64,000 bases of DNA from Acuticoccus yangtzensis (GCF_001927245.1 NZ_MJUX01000005.1:124001-188000), one strand, 5' to 3'; positions 1 to 10,158 are shown, numbered from the stretch's first letter. The notes: generated by a model not told the origin, from the sequence alone. Numbers and translations are program-made.

Positions 1-782
1 TCTCCACTCTGGTGACGATCCGCGAGGGGGCCGCCGCGGCCGAGCTGCGCCGCTACGACCGTCTGCCGTCGATCACCGTGGAGGGCACCACGGCGGACGA
101 CTACACGCTGGGCGAGGCGATCACCTTCATGCAGGCGGAGGCCGCCCGGCTTCTGCCGCCGGAAGCGCGAATCAGCCTGCGCGGCCAGTCGCAGCAGTTC
201 GAGGAGACGTCGAGCGGGGCGGCCTTCACCTTCGGCCTCGCCCTTCTCATCGTCTTCCTGGTGCTGGCAGCCCAGTTCGAGAGCTTCATCCACCCGCTGA
301 CGATCATGCTCACCGTGCCGCTGGGCGTCGCCGGCGCCGTGTTCTCGATGGCGCTGACGGGACTGACGTTCAACATCTACAGCCAGATCGGCATCATCCT
401 GCTCATCGGGCTGATGGCGAAGAACGGCATCCTCATCGTCGAATTCGCCAATCAGCTTCGCGACGAGGGGCTGTCGGTGCGCGATGCCGTGTTGGAGGCC
501 ACCGTTCTGCGTCTCCGGCCGATCGTCATGACGATCGTGTCCACGGTCCTGGGCGCGGTGCCCCTCATCATCGCGACGGGTGCGGGCGCGGAAAGCCGGA
601 TCGCCATCGGCACGGTGATCATCGGCGGGCTGGTGGTTTCCGGCCTTCTCACCCTGGTCGTGACGCCGGTGCTCTACGATCTCCTCGCCCGCCTCACCAA
701 GCCGCGCTCGGCCGTCGACAAGGCGCTCGAGGCGGAACTGTCGCAGATCGACAAGCCCCGCGGCCCCGCCCCGGCGGAGTGA
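1..782 (+). CDS. RND efflux transporter, inner-membrane permease (C-terminal part, cut by window edge)
   Basis: This is the 3' end of a resistance-nodulation-division (HAE1-type) pump permease, which exports drugs or other amphiphiles by proton antiport with a periplasmic adaptor and an outer-membrane channel. About 257 of the usual ~1030 residues are visible. The stretch runs from the end of a periplasmic loop into the last membrane helices. It contains the family segments FGLALLIVFLVLAAQFES, the loop LMAKNGILIVEFANQLRDEG and RLRPIVMT, and ends after LLTLVVTPVLYDLL with a short charged tail. The frame is open from the first base, so the true start lies outside the window and the GTG at 12 is internal. 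No partner gene follows; a hairpin lies just downstream. The substrate cannot be inferred. Confidence 0.93.
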   Translation, partial: STLVTIREGAAAAELRRYDRLPSITVEGTTADDYTLGEAITFMQAEAARLLPPEARISLRGQSQQFEETSSGAAFTFGLALLIVFLVLAAQFESFIHPLTIMLTVPLGVAGAVFSMALTGLTFNIYSQIGIILLIGLMAKNGILIVEFANQLRDEGLSVRDAVLEATVLRLRPIVMTIVSTVLGAVPLIIATGAGAESRIAIGTVIIGGLVVSGLLTLVVTPVLYDLLARLTKPRSAVDKALEAELSQIDKPRGPAPAE

Positions 783-803
783 GCCGCGACCGATTGCACG
801 GGC

Positions 804-831
804 GGTTTGCAGGTCCCTCCACCTGCAAACC
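804..831. terminator. Perfect 11-bp inverted repeat after the RND gene
   Basis: GGTTTGCAGGT at 804-814 is the exact reverse complement of ACCTGCAAACC at 821-831, with a 6-base loop. It sits 21 bases after the RND stop and between convergent genes (the methyltransferase ends at 967). No T-run follows, so it may be a bidirectional mRNA 3'-end hairpin rather than a classical intrinsic terminator. Confidence 0.55.
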
Positions 832-966
832 TTCCCATCGGCGAAAAGCCCTAGCCTGGTGGGCATGTTAGATGCTGAACTCGGCAACGCGCGACTTCAG
901 CAGGAGCGCGAGGGAGCACCTCGCGGGGCCGCCCGCTCGCGAACGCGCCGAGGTGGCTGCGGGGCC

Positions 967-1569
967 TCAGCCGGCCCGCTTCACCGCCGCTTTGGCGCGG
1001 TGGTGCCTCGCCTGCGCCGCGGCCAGTTTGCCCGCGAACGCCACCCACTCACCAGGCGGCGACGTGTATGTCTTGAATCCCGCACGGTTCTTGCGCCACA
1101 CGGGGATCTTCACCGCCGTGCCGAAGGCGGCGCGGATCCGTTCGCCCCACCACGGGCCGGGGCGGATCGTCGTATGCGCGTTGCGCCCGTCCGGCAGGAT
1201 CGCCTGGGCCGGGGCGGTGGTGACGATGATCAGCGCCCGGTCGGTCAGCCGCGCGATGTCGGCCAGCACGCCGTCCACCTCGTCCGGCTCCAGGTGCTCC
1301 AGAACGTCGATGCAGATGACATAGTCGTAGCGCTCCTTCTGAAGCGCCGCGATCTCGGGGATGGCGGGGTCGAAAAGGTGCCGCTCGGTGACGCTGGGGA
1401 CGTCGATGATCGCGCCGAAACGCCCCTGCCCCGCGCCATAGTCGAGCAGCGTCCTCGGCGCCGAAAGCTGCACCCACGGCTCGATATAGCGGCGCATCTT
1501 CACCGCCGTCGTCCCGTAGGACTGGTCGCGGTGCATCTGCGCATAGGCTTCGACGTTGCGCGTCTCCAT
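967..1569 (-). CDS. Class I SAM-dependent methyltransferase
   Basis: A 200-residue protein with a Rossmann-type methyltransferase core. Motif I is LLDYGAGQGRFG (residues 41-52), and an acidic segment with CIDVLEHLEPDEVDG (residues 86-100) follows, as in small UbiE/Tam-like methyltransferases. A basic tail rich in Lys/Arg/His ends the protein. The ATG at 1569 is chosen because GGGAG lies at a suitable distance upstream; the frame extends another 63 codons but that part is Arg/Gly-rich and unlike coding sequence. The gene is divergent from the FecR-domain gene and convergent with the RND gene. The methyl acceptor is unknown. Confidence 0.82.
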   Translation of the reverse strand: METRNVEAYAQMHRDQSYGTTAVKMRRYIEPWVQLSAPRTLLDYGAGQGRFGAIIDVPSVTERHLFDPAIPEIAALQKERYDYVICIDVLEHLEPDEVDGVLADIARLTDRALIIVTTAPAQAILPDGRNAHTTIRPGPWWGERIRAAFGTAVKIPVWRKNRAGFKTYTSPPGEWVAFAGKLAAAQARHHRAKAAVKRAG

Positions 1570-1802
1570 CCCGGCTCCCGTGGTCAAATTCCGATCGCGC
1601 TCACCCGTACACCGATCCGCACGTCTTGGGACACGTTTATTGCCGGCACTCCCCGGCGTGTTCCCCGGCGTTTCGCGGCGAGATCCCGCCCGGCCGGCCC
1701 CATTGCGGCCACCATTGCTCGCCAACACAGCGCCATCTCGCATAGCATCATAGATCACGCGCCCATCGACGGGTCATCATGTCAGGACAGGAGTTCAATG
1801 CG

Positions 1803-2423
1803 ATGAGCCTTTTGATTGATCGCCGCATCATGCTCGGCCTCGCCGCCGGGGGCATGGCGGCCGCGCTCGGTGCCGGGTCCGCGGCCGCAGCGGCAGAAAC
1901 GGCCGGCGCCGTCGCCGATCTCACGGGGAGTGCCACGGCGTCGGCGTCGGGTTCCGCGGAACGGGCGCTCGCGGTCAGCGATCCGGTGCACATCGCGGAA
2001 ATGGTGCGCACGGGACCGGGGGCGCGCGCGGTGCTGGCGCTGGGTGAGCGCACGGTGTTGCGGCTCGGCGCGGCGACGCAGGTGAAGCTCGAGCGCTATG
2101 TGGTCGACGCCGGGGGCGAGTTCACCCTCGGCAGCGGCGCCATCCTGTTCGACCGGGACGGGCCGCCGGCCGACAGTGCCCTGACGATCAGCTCGGACTA
2201 CGGGCTCATCGTCGTGCGCGGAACGACCTTTTTCGCCGGGCCGAGCCGCGGCGTCTTCGGCGTCTTCGTGGAGACGGGCGCGGTGGACGTCACCGGCGGC
2301 GGCGTGACCGTGCGGGTCGCGGCCGGGGAAGGCACGAACATCGAGGTGCCGGGCGCGGCGCCGACGGATCCGGTCGCCTGGGGCCAGGCCCGCATCGACG
2401 AAGCGCTGGCGAGCGTGCAGTAA
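1803..2423 (+). CDS. FecR-domain exported protein
   Basis: A 206-residue exported protein. The N-terminus carries a charged start with paired arginines (residues 7-8), then a hydrophobic Ala/Gly-rich segment to about residue 30, compatible with a Sec or Tat signal peptide. The rest resembles the beta-rich FecR domain (roughly residues 60-180), with the typical sequence around VLALGERTVLRLG and IVVRGTTFF. The ATG at 1803 is preferred over 1779 because ACAGGAG at 1787-1793 is well spaced from it. It is convergent with the CHASE2 cyclase gene. FecR-domain proteins often sit beside CHASE2 cyclases in proteobacteria, so a joint envelope-sensing role is plausible but inferred. There is no sigma factor or TonB receptor nearby, so classical Fec signalling is not suggested. 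Confidence 0.8.
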   Translation: MSLLIDRRIMLGLAAGGMAAALGAGSAAAAAETAGAVADLTGSATASASGSAERALAVSDPVHIAEMVRTGPGARAVLALGERTVLRLGAATQVKLERYVVDAGGEFTLGSGAILFDRDGPPADSALTISSDYGLIVVRGTTFFAGPSRGVFGVFVETGAVDVTGGGVTVRVAAGEGTNIEVPGAAPTDPVAWGQARIDEALASVQ

Positions 2424-2523
2424 AGCCCGCCGCGCTCTGCTGCCCGGCGCCCTCTCGCCCCCTGCGCGGCCACGTCGGCGGGTGCGGTACAGGGCGCCGC
2501 GGGGCGGGATCAGGCCGGCACCC

Positions 2524-4611
2524 TCACCCGGCGCGGCTCGCAGGCTGTGGCTGGCAGCGCGGCGGGAACAATGCGCGGTAGTCCGCCGGGGTGAGCGCAT
2601 CCAGCGCGATCGGCGTTGCGGAGAACGATGCGACGGTCCGTTCGATCTCCTGCCGCTCGGCCGCGCCGACATCCGGCTCCCACACGGTGAAGAGGCTGAG
2701 AGGCTCCGGAAAGCCGCGCACGGTGAAGAGGCCGAGCGGGCGCAGGTCGCACGACAGCCGCGCCGCCGCCCCCGGCCCGACGACGATGGACGTCCCCAGA
2801 TTCTTGTTCGCCTGCTCGAAACGCGATGCGGCGTTCACCGCCGCCCCGTGCGCCGTATAGTCCAGCTTGCGTGACCCGCCGACGTCGCCGACGATCGCAT
2901 GGCCGGTGTCGAGGCCGATTCGGGTGCGCCCCAGCCCCAGCGCGCGGGCGGCGGGGGTCTGCTCGAAAGCCTCGCTGGCGGCAACGAGCGCGATCGCACA
3001 ATCGAGCGCCCGCTGCGGATGCGCAGGCAGGTCGAACGGCACGTTGAAGAGCGCGTTCATGCTGTCGCCGATCAATTTGGCAACCATCCCGTCATGGGCG
3101 ACGGCGACGCTGGTGATGGCGTCATAATAGGCGTCCAGCAGGGCGATCAGGGCTTCCGGCTCGGCCGCCGCTGTCATTGCAGAGAAGCCCTCGATGTCGG
3201 TGAAGAGGGCCGTCACCTCGCGCGCTTCGCCCTTCAAGCGGATCGTGTCGGGGCTGGAGGCGATGCGGCGCACCACGGCGGGCGACAGATGCTGCTCGAA
3301 CGCCGACTGCACGCGCCGGGCCTGCCGCCGCGCCCGCGCCGAGACGAGGATGGAGCCGAGCCCGAAGGTGAGCGCGGCACTGGCGGCGGGCATCACAGGG
3401 TCGATCAGCCACAGGTGCGAGGCGGAGAGGATCGCCGCACCCGACACCCATGCGAGCGCCGCCGCCCCGACGACGACCGCCCCGCCCGCAGGCGATGCGA
3501 AGCGCGCGGCGAGCAGCCCAGCGACCGCGCCCAGCATGATGGCCGCGCTCTCCACCCACCCGGCATGCGGGGCGCGCACCGGGAATGCACCGGCGGCAAT
3601 CTGCGCCACGGCGTCGGCCTGAAGGTCCACGCTGGGGACGAGAGTTCCGTCCGCGCCGGTCCTGAGGCCGCCCGTCTCCGCCGCCGATGAGCCGAGGAGG
3701 ACGACGGCGCCTTCGAGCCGGGAGAGCGCGGCGGGGTCGCCGGACAGGATGTCCGCCGCCGCGACGCGCCGCGCCAGCCTCTCGGCCGCGGGGACGGGAA
3801 TGAGCCGCATCAGCCCCCCTTCGCCGAGCGGGATCACATGGGGGCCGGCCTGGAGCGTCCCGGCGGCCGGGTCGATGATGATGGGGGCACCGCCACCGGC
3901 GATCCGATGCACCTCCAGCGCGAGGCCCGGCACCGGCTGACGGCCGGCGATCGCCAGCAGCGGCACCTCGCGAATGGTGCCGTCGACGCTTCCCGGAAGG
4001 GACAGCGCGCCGAACCCCGCCGCCGCCTCGGCGAGCACGGGGATCGGCCCGTGGAGACCGCCCGTCAGCCACAGCCCGTCGGCCACGAAGGTGCCGCGCA
4101 CCATCACCGGCGGCGGCGGCACGGGCGCGCCCATCTCCGGCGCCAGCGCAACGCCGAGAACCGCCGGCACCCGCGACAGCGCGGCGGCCAGCTCCTCGTC
4201 CCCGTCCGTCAGGCTGGAGGGGTCCACCGGCAGTGCCACCCCGGCCGCGGCGAGCCGCCGGGCGAGCGCGGCGGCGGAGCGGTCGTCCGGCCCGTCCAGC
4301 AGGATGTCGACGGCGAGCACCTTTGCCCCGGCATCGGCGATGGCGCCGACGAGCCGGGCCATGTCCGAGCGCCCCCACGGCCACGGCCCCACCAGGTCCA
4401 GCGTGCGCCGCTCGATGTCGACGACGACCGGCTGAGGCGCGGCGCCGACGTCGGCATAGGCGGTGAGCTGGTCGAAGATGCGCGCGCGCAAGGTGCGCCC
4501 ACCGCCCGTCTCCGACAGGCCGGTCAAGGCGAGCGCCACGGCGACGGCGATGGTGAGGAGGCCGAGCTCGGTCGAGGCGCGGGCCCGCGCGATTCGGCGC
4601 CAATCCTTCAC
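2524..4611 (-). CDS. CHASE2-domain adenylate/guanylate cyclase, membrane-bound
   Basis: A 695-residue class III nucleotide cyclase with an extracytoplasmic sensor. Order of parts: N-terminal membrane helix (about 15-33), CHASE2 sensor (about 36-330), three closely spaced membrane helices (about 345-425), and the catalytic domain (about 460-640). The catalytic domain shows both metal-binding aspartates in FTDIEGFS and IGDSMNALF, and the Asn/Arg pair in GAAVNAASRFEQ. It should make cAMP (or cGMP) in response to an unknown periplasmic signal. The start is a GTG at 4611 with GGGGGAG seven bases upstream. It follows the Crp/Fnr gene by 84 bases on the same strand, suggesting that the second-messenger source and a possible receptor are co-transcribed. 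It is convergent with the FecR-domain gene. Confidence 0.93.
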   Translation of the reverse strand: MKDWRRIARARASTELGLLTIAVAVALALTGLSETGGGRTLRARIFDQLTAYADVGAAPQPVVVDIERRTLDLVGPWPWGRSDMARLVGAIADAGAKVLAVDILLDGPDDRSAAALARRLAAAGVALPVDPSSLTDGDEELAAALSRVPAVLGVALAPEMGAPVPPPPVMVRGTFVADGLWLTGGLHGPIPVLAEAAAGFGALSLPGSVDGTIREVPLLAIAGRQPVPGLALEVHRIAGGGAPIIIDPAAGTLQAGPHVIPLGEGGLMRLIPVPAAERLARRVAAADILSGDPAALSRLEGAVVLLGSSAAETGGLRTGADGTLVPSVDLQADAVAQIAAGAFPVRAPHAGWVESAAIMLGAVAGLLAARFASPAGGAVVVGAAALAWVSGAAILSASHLWLIDPVMPAASAALTFGLGSILVSARARRQARRVQSAFEQHLSPAVVRRIASSPDTIRLKGEAREVTALFTDIEGFSAMTAAAEPEALIALLDAYYDAITSVAVAHDGMVAKLIGDSMNALFNVPFDLPAHPQRALDCAIALVAASEAFEQTPAARALGLGRTRIGLDTGHAIVGDVGGSRKLDYTAHGAAVNAASRFEQANKNLGTSIVVGPGAAARLSCDLRPLGLFTVRGFPEPLSLFTVWEPDVGAAERQEIERTVASFSATPIALDALTPADYRALFPPRCQPQPASRAG

Positions 4612-4695
4612 GCCGTCACTCCCCCGTCCGTGAGGTTGTCCGTGGGGTGGCCCTTGAGGCGGCCCGTATTGCGGCCCGCATGCCGCCCGAGGCCG

Positions 4696-5397
4696 TCATT
4701 CGTCCGCAAGCTGGGCAAGGGCGGTTTCGTCGAGCACGACGAGGGTGGTCCCCTCCGCCCGCAGGATGCCGGACCGGGCGAGCTTGGCGATCTGCCGGCT
4801 CGCATTCTCCCGCGACAGGCCGAGATAGGCGCCGAGGTCGGTCTGGTTGGCGGAGAGGTCGATGACGATGCCGGCGGGGCTGTTGCGCCCATAGGCCTCG
4901 CACATGCGCATCAGCCCGCCGGCGAAGCGCGCATCCAGCTTGCGCATGTTGGTCTCCACGATGTCCGACGTGGCACGCAGCTTCTCGCACAGGATGGAGA
5001 TGATCTCGGTCAGCGCGTCCGGCGATTCGCGCAAGACCGGCAACAGGTCGCGCCGGCCGATGCGGAAGATCTCGCCCGGCTCCAGCATGGTGGCCGAGGC
5101 GGTGCGCGGCCCGCCGTCCAGGACCGCGATCTCGCCCACCAGGTCGCCGCTGCGCAGGAAGTTCAGCACCACCTCGCGCCCGGCGGCGGACGTGTTGTGC
5201 ACCTTCACCGTGCCGCTGATGACGACGTGGAGCGCATCACCCGCGTCGTCGCGCTGGAAGATGCGCTCGCCGCGGGCATAGCGGATGGCGCGGCCGTGCA
5301 TCACCACGCGGTCGATGGCGCTGTCCTCCATGGCGCCGATGAAGGTGTTGGCGGCCAGGAATGCCCGCACCGGGCTGGATCGGACGGTGGTCGACAT
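4696..5397 (-). CDS. Crp/Fnr-family transcriptional regulator
   Basis: A 233-residue regulator with an N-terminal cyclic-nucleotide-binding beta-roll and a C-terminal helix-turn-helix. The phosphate-binding cassette is clear as LVGEIAVLDGGPRTASA, which has the GE and R-[ST]-A pattern of cAMP-binding members. The HTH is near QTDLGAYLGLSRENASRQI. No Fnr-type cysteine cluster is present. The ATG at 5397 is chosen because GGGAG lies eight bases upstream; a further 22 codons are open but unlikely. It lies upstream of a CHASE2 adenylate cyclase on the same strand, so it is a good candidate receptor for that enzyme's product (inference). A palindrome 86-108 bases upstream of the start may be its own operator. 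Confidence 0.92.
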   Translation of the reverse strand: MSTTVRSSPVRAFLAANTFIGAMEDSAIDRVVMHGRAIRYARGERIFQRDDAGDALHVVISGTVKVHNTSAAGREVVLNFLRSGDLVGEIAVLDGGPRTASATMLEPGEIFRIGRRDLLPVLRESPDALTEIISILCEKLRATSDIVETNMRKLDARFAGGLMRMCEAYGRNSPAGIVIDLSANQTDLGAYLGLSRENASRQIAKLARSGILRAEGTTLVVLDETALAQLADE

Positions 5398-5793
5398 GGA
5401 ATTTTCTCCCGTGCGAAACCTTGCTGTCGGTGTCGTGGCCGGCGGAACCAAGGCACACATCAAGCCGTCCAGAGGTCACCTTATGCCACGACGAGGCCGT
5501 GGCATCGGCAAAAATCGAGTCTTTCGGGTGCGCCCCGCGGCGGACGAGGGGCGACGAGGCCTTGCCGGGGCGGCCCGGCTTGCCGCAAACAGGGCGGTGG
5601 CGGCGCCCTCTGCCGCCCGCCGCCTGCGAGGAGAGACCGCTGCCGCCTGCCCCGTTCCGCCCCGTGCCGACCGCCGCGCGGTGCCGCCCGCTCAGCCCGA
5701 TGCACCCCCTTGGCCGGTCGCCCGACCTGTGCCGAATGCCCTCCCCCTGCCGGGCGCCGTCCCTCGGCCGGCGCGGCCTCTGCCGGACACGCG
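5398..5793. other. Intergenic region between crp-like gene and the 548-residue gene
   Basis: These 396 bases separate divergent genes and must hold both promoters. I see one perfect palindrome (5483-5505). The stretch 5580-5790 is extremely C/G-rich and open in several frames, but no frame shows protein-like composition or a recognisable domain. Confidence 0.5.
5483..5505. promoter_or_regulatory. Palindromic operator candidate upstream of the Crp/Fnr gene
   Basis: ATGCCACG (5483-5490) and CGTGGCAT (5498-5505) are perfect reverse complements separated by seven bases. The location in the divergent promoter region fits a dimeric regulator site. It does not match the classical Crp TGTGA-N6-TCACA or Fnr TTGAT-N4-ATCAA consensus, so autoregulation is only a suggestion. 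Confidence 0.45.
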
Positions 5794-7440
5794 ATGTCTG
5801 ACCGCACCGCCGCCCCCGCTGCGCGCACGCTCGCGCATGTGCCGGACGCTGTGGCCGTGCCGGGCCGCATCCTGCTGGCCGCGCCGCAGTGGTATGACTG
5901 CACCGCAGCGCTCGCCCGCCTCACCGCGCTCTTCACCGAGGCGGACGTTGCGGCGGAGACGATGGAGCCCGTGCGCCTCGATGCGGCGATCTGGCCCGCA
6001 CCTGGTGCCGTGCCCGTCCACGGCCTCATCCTCCACCCGTCCGCCGAGGACTACACCGCAGCCGCCGCGCGCCGCGGGACACCGCCCGCCGCCGCCATCG
6101 CCGATTGGACGCACCACACCGCCGGGCTCCTCGCCCAGTGCGCTCGCATCGCCCGCCTCACCGTGCTGGACCCGCACGGCGTTCTGGACGACGACCGTCT
6201 GGCCGACAGCCTCGGCGCCCATCTCGGCCTGACCCTGACAGGCGATGCGACGCCGCCCGCGCGCTCGCGCGACGAGGACGCATCCGCGGCCGTCACGCGC
6301 TATCTCTGCCGCCTCGCGGTGATGGAGACGCCGGAGGTGGGCAAGCTCGCCGCCGCCTTGGCGCCGCGCGTCCTCCCCCTGTGGAGCGCGCCGCCGGCCG
6401 CCGGCATCGGCGATGCGCTCGCCACCCACGCCACCCTCGCGGCGGGCACGGGGCACGGCGGCGTCGTCGACCCGGTGGTCCACGCCGCGCTCGCCCACCG
6501 GCTGGCCGAGGCGGAGGCGCAAATCGCGCTGCTGGTGGAACAGATCGTTCCGCTGCAGGAGGCCGTGGGCGCCGCGATCTTCGACAGCGCCACCTTGCAG
6601 CACCAGACCATCTATGCCGAGGACGGCCTCACCCACCCCGCCTTCTACCCGCCCGAGCGCCGCCCGGCGGATGGTCGCCCTCTGCGCTGGATCGGCCGCG
6701 AGGACGACGCCGTCGTCGCCACCGATATCAGCCGCACCCGCCCCGTGCGCGTCGACGTGGAGATCGCCGTGACGATCAGCCAGGCGGCGCTGAAAGGGTT
6801 CTCCGTCAGCGTCGACGGCAAGGCGCCGCTCAGCGTGGAGGTGGTGCGGCTCGACGATGGGAGCTGGCGCCATTCCAGCACCTTCGCCCCGCCCGCGGCG
6901 CCCGATCCGCTGGCCCTCACCCGCGTCGGACTGCACATCGCCGCCAAGACGGACCTCACATCGCGCGGCGATCCCCGAGCGCTGGCCGTCGGCATCCACA
7001 AGATCGACGTGTGGCAGATCCAGGGCGACACCGGGCCCGGCACGGTGGAGATTACCGCCGCGGACCTGACCGCTCCCGCCTTCTACGATCTGGAGCTCCA
7101 TCCCTCCGGCGCCGCCTTCCGCTGGATGGGCCGCGAGGAAGCCGCCACCCACGCCCTCGCCGCCCCGCTGCCGGAGCGCGTCTCTGCCGTGGTGGAGATG
7201 CCGCTCGCCATCAGCCAGCGCGCGGTGGACGGTCTCGCCCTCACACTCGGCGGCACCGCGGCCACGGCGGTAAAGGTGGAGGCGAGCGCGGATGGGCGGC
7301 TGACGAAGACGTTCACCTTCGCGGGGGTGGCGGGGGCGGACAGCCTCGGCCTCACCCTCGCCGAGCGCGTGGCGGAGGGCGGTGCGGACGGGCGCATGCT
7401 GGGTGTGGCCATCGCGCGGATCGTTCTGCGGCCGGCCTGA
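5794..7440 (+). CDS. Unrecognised protein with a duplicated C-terminal domain
   Basis: A 548-residue protein I do not recognise. Residues 1-225 form an Ala/Leu-rich region without clear motifs. A short helical, coiled-coil-like stretch (about 235-262, AEAEAQIALLVEQIVPLQE) links to two tandem copies of a domain of about 120 residues (about 280-400 and 424-545). Both copies share APAFY/HPAFY, LRWIGRE/FRWMGRE, an alternating beta-strand pattern and AISQ/TISQ followed by LTLGG/VSVDG. No signal peptide or membrane segment is seen. The ATG at 5794 begins the part with protein-like composition; its ribosome binding site is weak, so the start is uncertain. The beta-rich repeats could be carbohydrate- or surface-binding modules, but that is a guess. 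Confidence 0.7.
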   Translation: MSDRTAAPAARTLAHVPDAVAVPGRILLAAPQWYDCTAALARLTALFTEADVAAETMEPVRLDAAIWPAPGAVPVHGLILHPSAEDYTAAAARRGTPPAAAIADWTHHTAGLLAQCARIARLTVLDPHGVLDDDRLADSLGAHLGLTLTGDATPPARSRDEDASAAVTRYLCRLAVMETPEVGKLAAALAPRVLPLWSAPPAAGIGDALATHATLAAGTGHGGVVDPVVHAALAHRLAEAEAQIALLVEQIVPLQEAVGAAIFDSATLQHQTIYAEDGLTHPAFYPPERRPADGRPLRWIGREDDAVVATDISRTRPVRVDVEIAVTISQAALKGFSVSVDGKAPLSVEVVRLDDGSWRHSSTFAPPAAPDPLALTRVGLHIAAKTDLTSRGDPRALAVGIHKIDVWQIQGDTGPGTVEITAADLTAPAFYDLELHPSGAAFRWMGREEAATHALAAPLPERVSAVVEMPLAISQRAVDGLALTLGGTAATAVKVEASADGRLTKTFTFAGVAGADSLGLTLAERVAEGGADGRMLGVAIARIVLRPA

Positions 7441-7575
7441 GGCCCCGTCCGGCGGTCCCCCCCCCCGGCGCTGCGGACGATCCGCGCCCGGGCGGCGGCG
7501 CCTTGGCGCGGCGCGGTTGTGACATAGGTCCATGCATGGTTTGTTGCGAATGAACCAAAGGGAGAGGAGCCCTGC

Positions 7576-9147
7576 ATGTATCGCATCCTCGCCGTGTTGG
7601 TGGCCGCGCTGGTCGCCGCGCCTATCGCAACCTGGACGGCGGGCCCCGCCGCCGCGCAGACCCCGCCCGGCGTCCTCGTCGTCGGCCAGGTGGCCGAGCC
7701 CAAATCGCTCGACCCCCACGCGGTGACCGCGGTCAACGACTTCCGCATCCTCGTCAACATGTACGACGGGCTGGTCCGGTTCGCCGACGGCACGCTCGAC
7801 GTCGAGCCCGCGCTCGCCGAACGCTACGAGGTGTCGGACGACGGGCTGACCTACACATTCCACCTGCGGGACGGCGTGGAGTTCCACGACGGCACACCGT
7901 TCGATGCCGACGCCGTGGTGTTCAACTTCGAGCGGATGCTGAACGAAGACCACCCCTTCCACGACACCGGACCGTTCCCGCTCTCCTTCTTCTTCTCGGC
8001 GGTCGACAGCGTGGAGGCGACGGACGCCGCCACGGTCACCTTCACCCTGAAGGAGCCTTACGCGCCGTTCCTGTCCAACCTCGCCTATCCGACAGGGCTG
8101 ATCGTGTCGCCCGCCGCGGTGGAGGAATATGGCGAGGATTTCGGCCGCCATCCGTCCGGCACGGGGGCGTTCAAGTTCGCCGAGTGGCAGTCCAATTCGC
8201 GCGTGGTTGTGGAGAAGAACGCCGACTGGTGGGGCGGCGAGCCGGCACTTCAGGCGATCGTCTTCCGGCCTATCACCGACGGCAACACCCGCCTTGCCGA
8301 GATGCTGTCCGGCGGGATCGACGTGATGGTCGAGACCCCGCCGGACGCGCTCGCCCAATTCACCGGCGACGCGAACTTCACCGTGCACGAACAGGCCGGG
8401 CCGCATTTGTGGTTCCTGATCCTCAACACCAAGGAAGGCCCGTTCGCAAACAAGCTGGTGCGCCAGGCGGTGAACTACGCCATCGACAAGACGGCGCTGG
8501 TGGACTCCATCCTCCAAGGCACCGCCGAAGTCGCCGCGGGGCCGACCCCGCCCGCCTTCGCCTGGGCCTACAACGAAGAGCTGGAGCCCTATCCGCACGA
8601 CCCGGAGAAGGCCAAGGCGCTGCTGGAAGAGGCCGGATATGACGGGGCCGAGCTGACCTTCTACGTGACCGAAGGCGGGTCCGGCATGCTGGACCCGGTG
8701 GCGATGGGCACGGCCATCCAGGCCGATCTGGAAGCGGTGGGGATGCCGACCACGATCGAAACCTACGAGTGGAACACCTTCCTCGCCAACGTGAATCCGG
8801 GGCTGGCGGGGAAGGCCGACATGGCCGAAATGGCGTGGATGACCAACGACCCCGACACGCTCCCCTTCCTGGCCCTGCGCACCGAGGCGATGCCGGAGAA
8901 TGGCGGCTTCAACTCCGGCTACTACTCCAACCCGGAGGTGGACACGCTGCTGGAAGAGGCCCGCACCGCCACCGATCAGGACGAACGCGCCCGGCTCTAC
9001 AAGGAGATGCAGGCCATCGTTCATGACGACGCCCCGTGGGCCTTCATCGCCAACTGGAAGCAGAACGCGGTGACGAGCGCGCGGGTGGACGGCTTCGCCC
9101 TCCAGCCCTCCTTCTTCCTCATGCTCCAGGGCGTGGCGAAGAACTGA
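7576..9147 (+). CDS. ABC transporter, peptide/nickel-type (family 5) solute-binding protein
   Basis: A 523-residue periplasmic binding protein. An N-terminal signal peptide (about 1-31, ending AAAQ) precedes the family-5 fold. Recognisable parts are the early segment VAEPKSLDPHAVT, the hallmark LTYTFHLRDGVEFHDGTPF and the later KLVRQAVNYAIDK. GAGAGGAG lies just upstream of the ATG. It is the first gene of an importer operon with two permeases and two ATPases, so it captures the ligand. This family binds dipeptides, oligopeptides, nickel, opines or glutathione; the sequence alone does not decide which. Confidence 0.95.
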   Translation: MYRILAVLVAALVAAPIATWTAGPAAAQTPPGVLVVGQVAEPKSLDPHAVTAVNDFRILVNMYDGLVRFADGTLDVEPALAERYEVSDDGLTYTFHLRDGVEFHDGTPFDADAVVFNFERMLNEDHPFHDTGPFPLSFFFSAVDSVEATDAATVTFTLKEPYAPFLSNLAYPTGLIVSPAAVEEYGEDFGRHPSGTGAFKFAEWQSNSRVVVEKNADWWGGEPALQAIVFRPITDGNTRLAEMLSGGIDVMVETPPDALAQFTGDANFTVHEQAGPHLWFLILNTKEGPFANKLVRQAVNYAIDKTALVDSILQGTAEVAAGPTPPAFAWAYNEELEPYPHDPEKAKALLEEAGYDGAELTFYVTEGGSGMLDPVAMGTAIQADLEAVGMPTTIETYEWNTFLANVNPGLAGKADMAEMAWMTNDPDTLPFLALRTEAMPENGGFNSGYYSNPEVDTLLEEARTATDQDERARLYKEMQAIVHDDAPWAFIANWKQNAVTSARVDGFALQPSFFLMLQGVAKN

Positions 9148-9213
9148 CCCCGCGCAACGGGGGCCGGCGCACACCCGCGGCCCCCGTTGACGTCATCCGA
9201 CGCGAGGCATCCG

Positions 9214-10157
<944 letters not shown>

Positions 10158-10158
<1 letters not shown>

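Noticed and set aside
3838-5793. Long N-terminal extension of the 548-residue protein (open for about 650 more codons)
   Set aside because: It overlaps the cyclase and Crp/Fnr genes on the opposite strand and has shadow-like composition.
5692-9174. Minus-strand open frame of 1160 codons opposite the 548-residue protein and the solute-binding protein
   Set aside because: Gly/Arg/His-rich shadow of GC-rich genes on the other strand; the plus strand encodes a clear ABC binding protein there.
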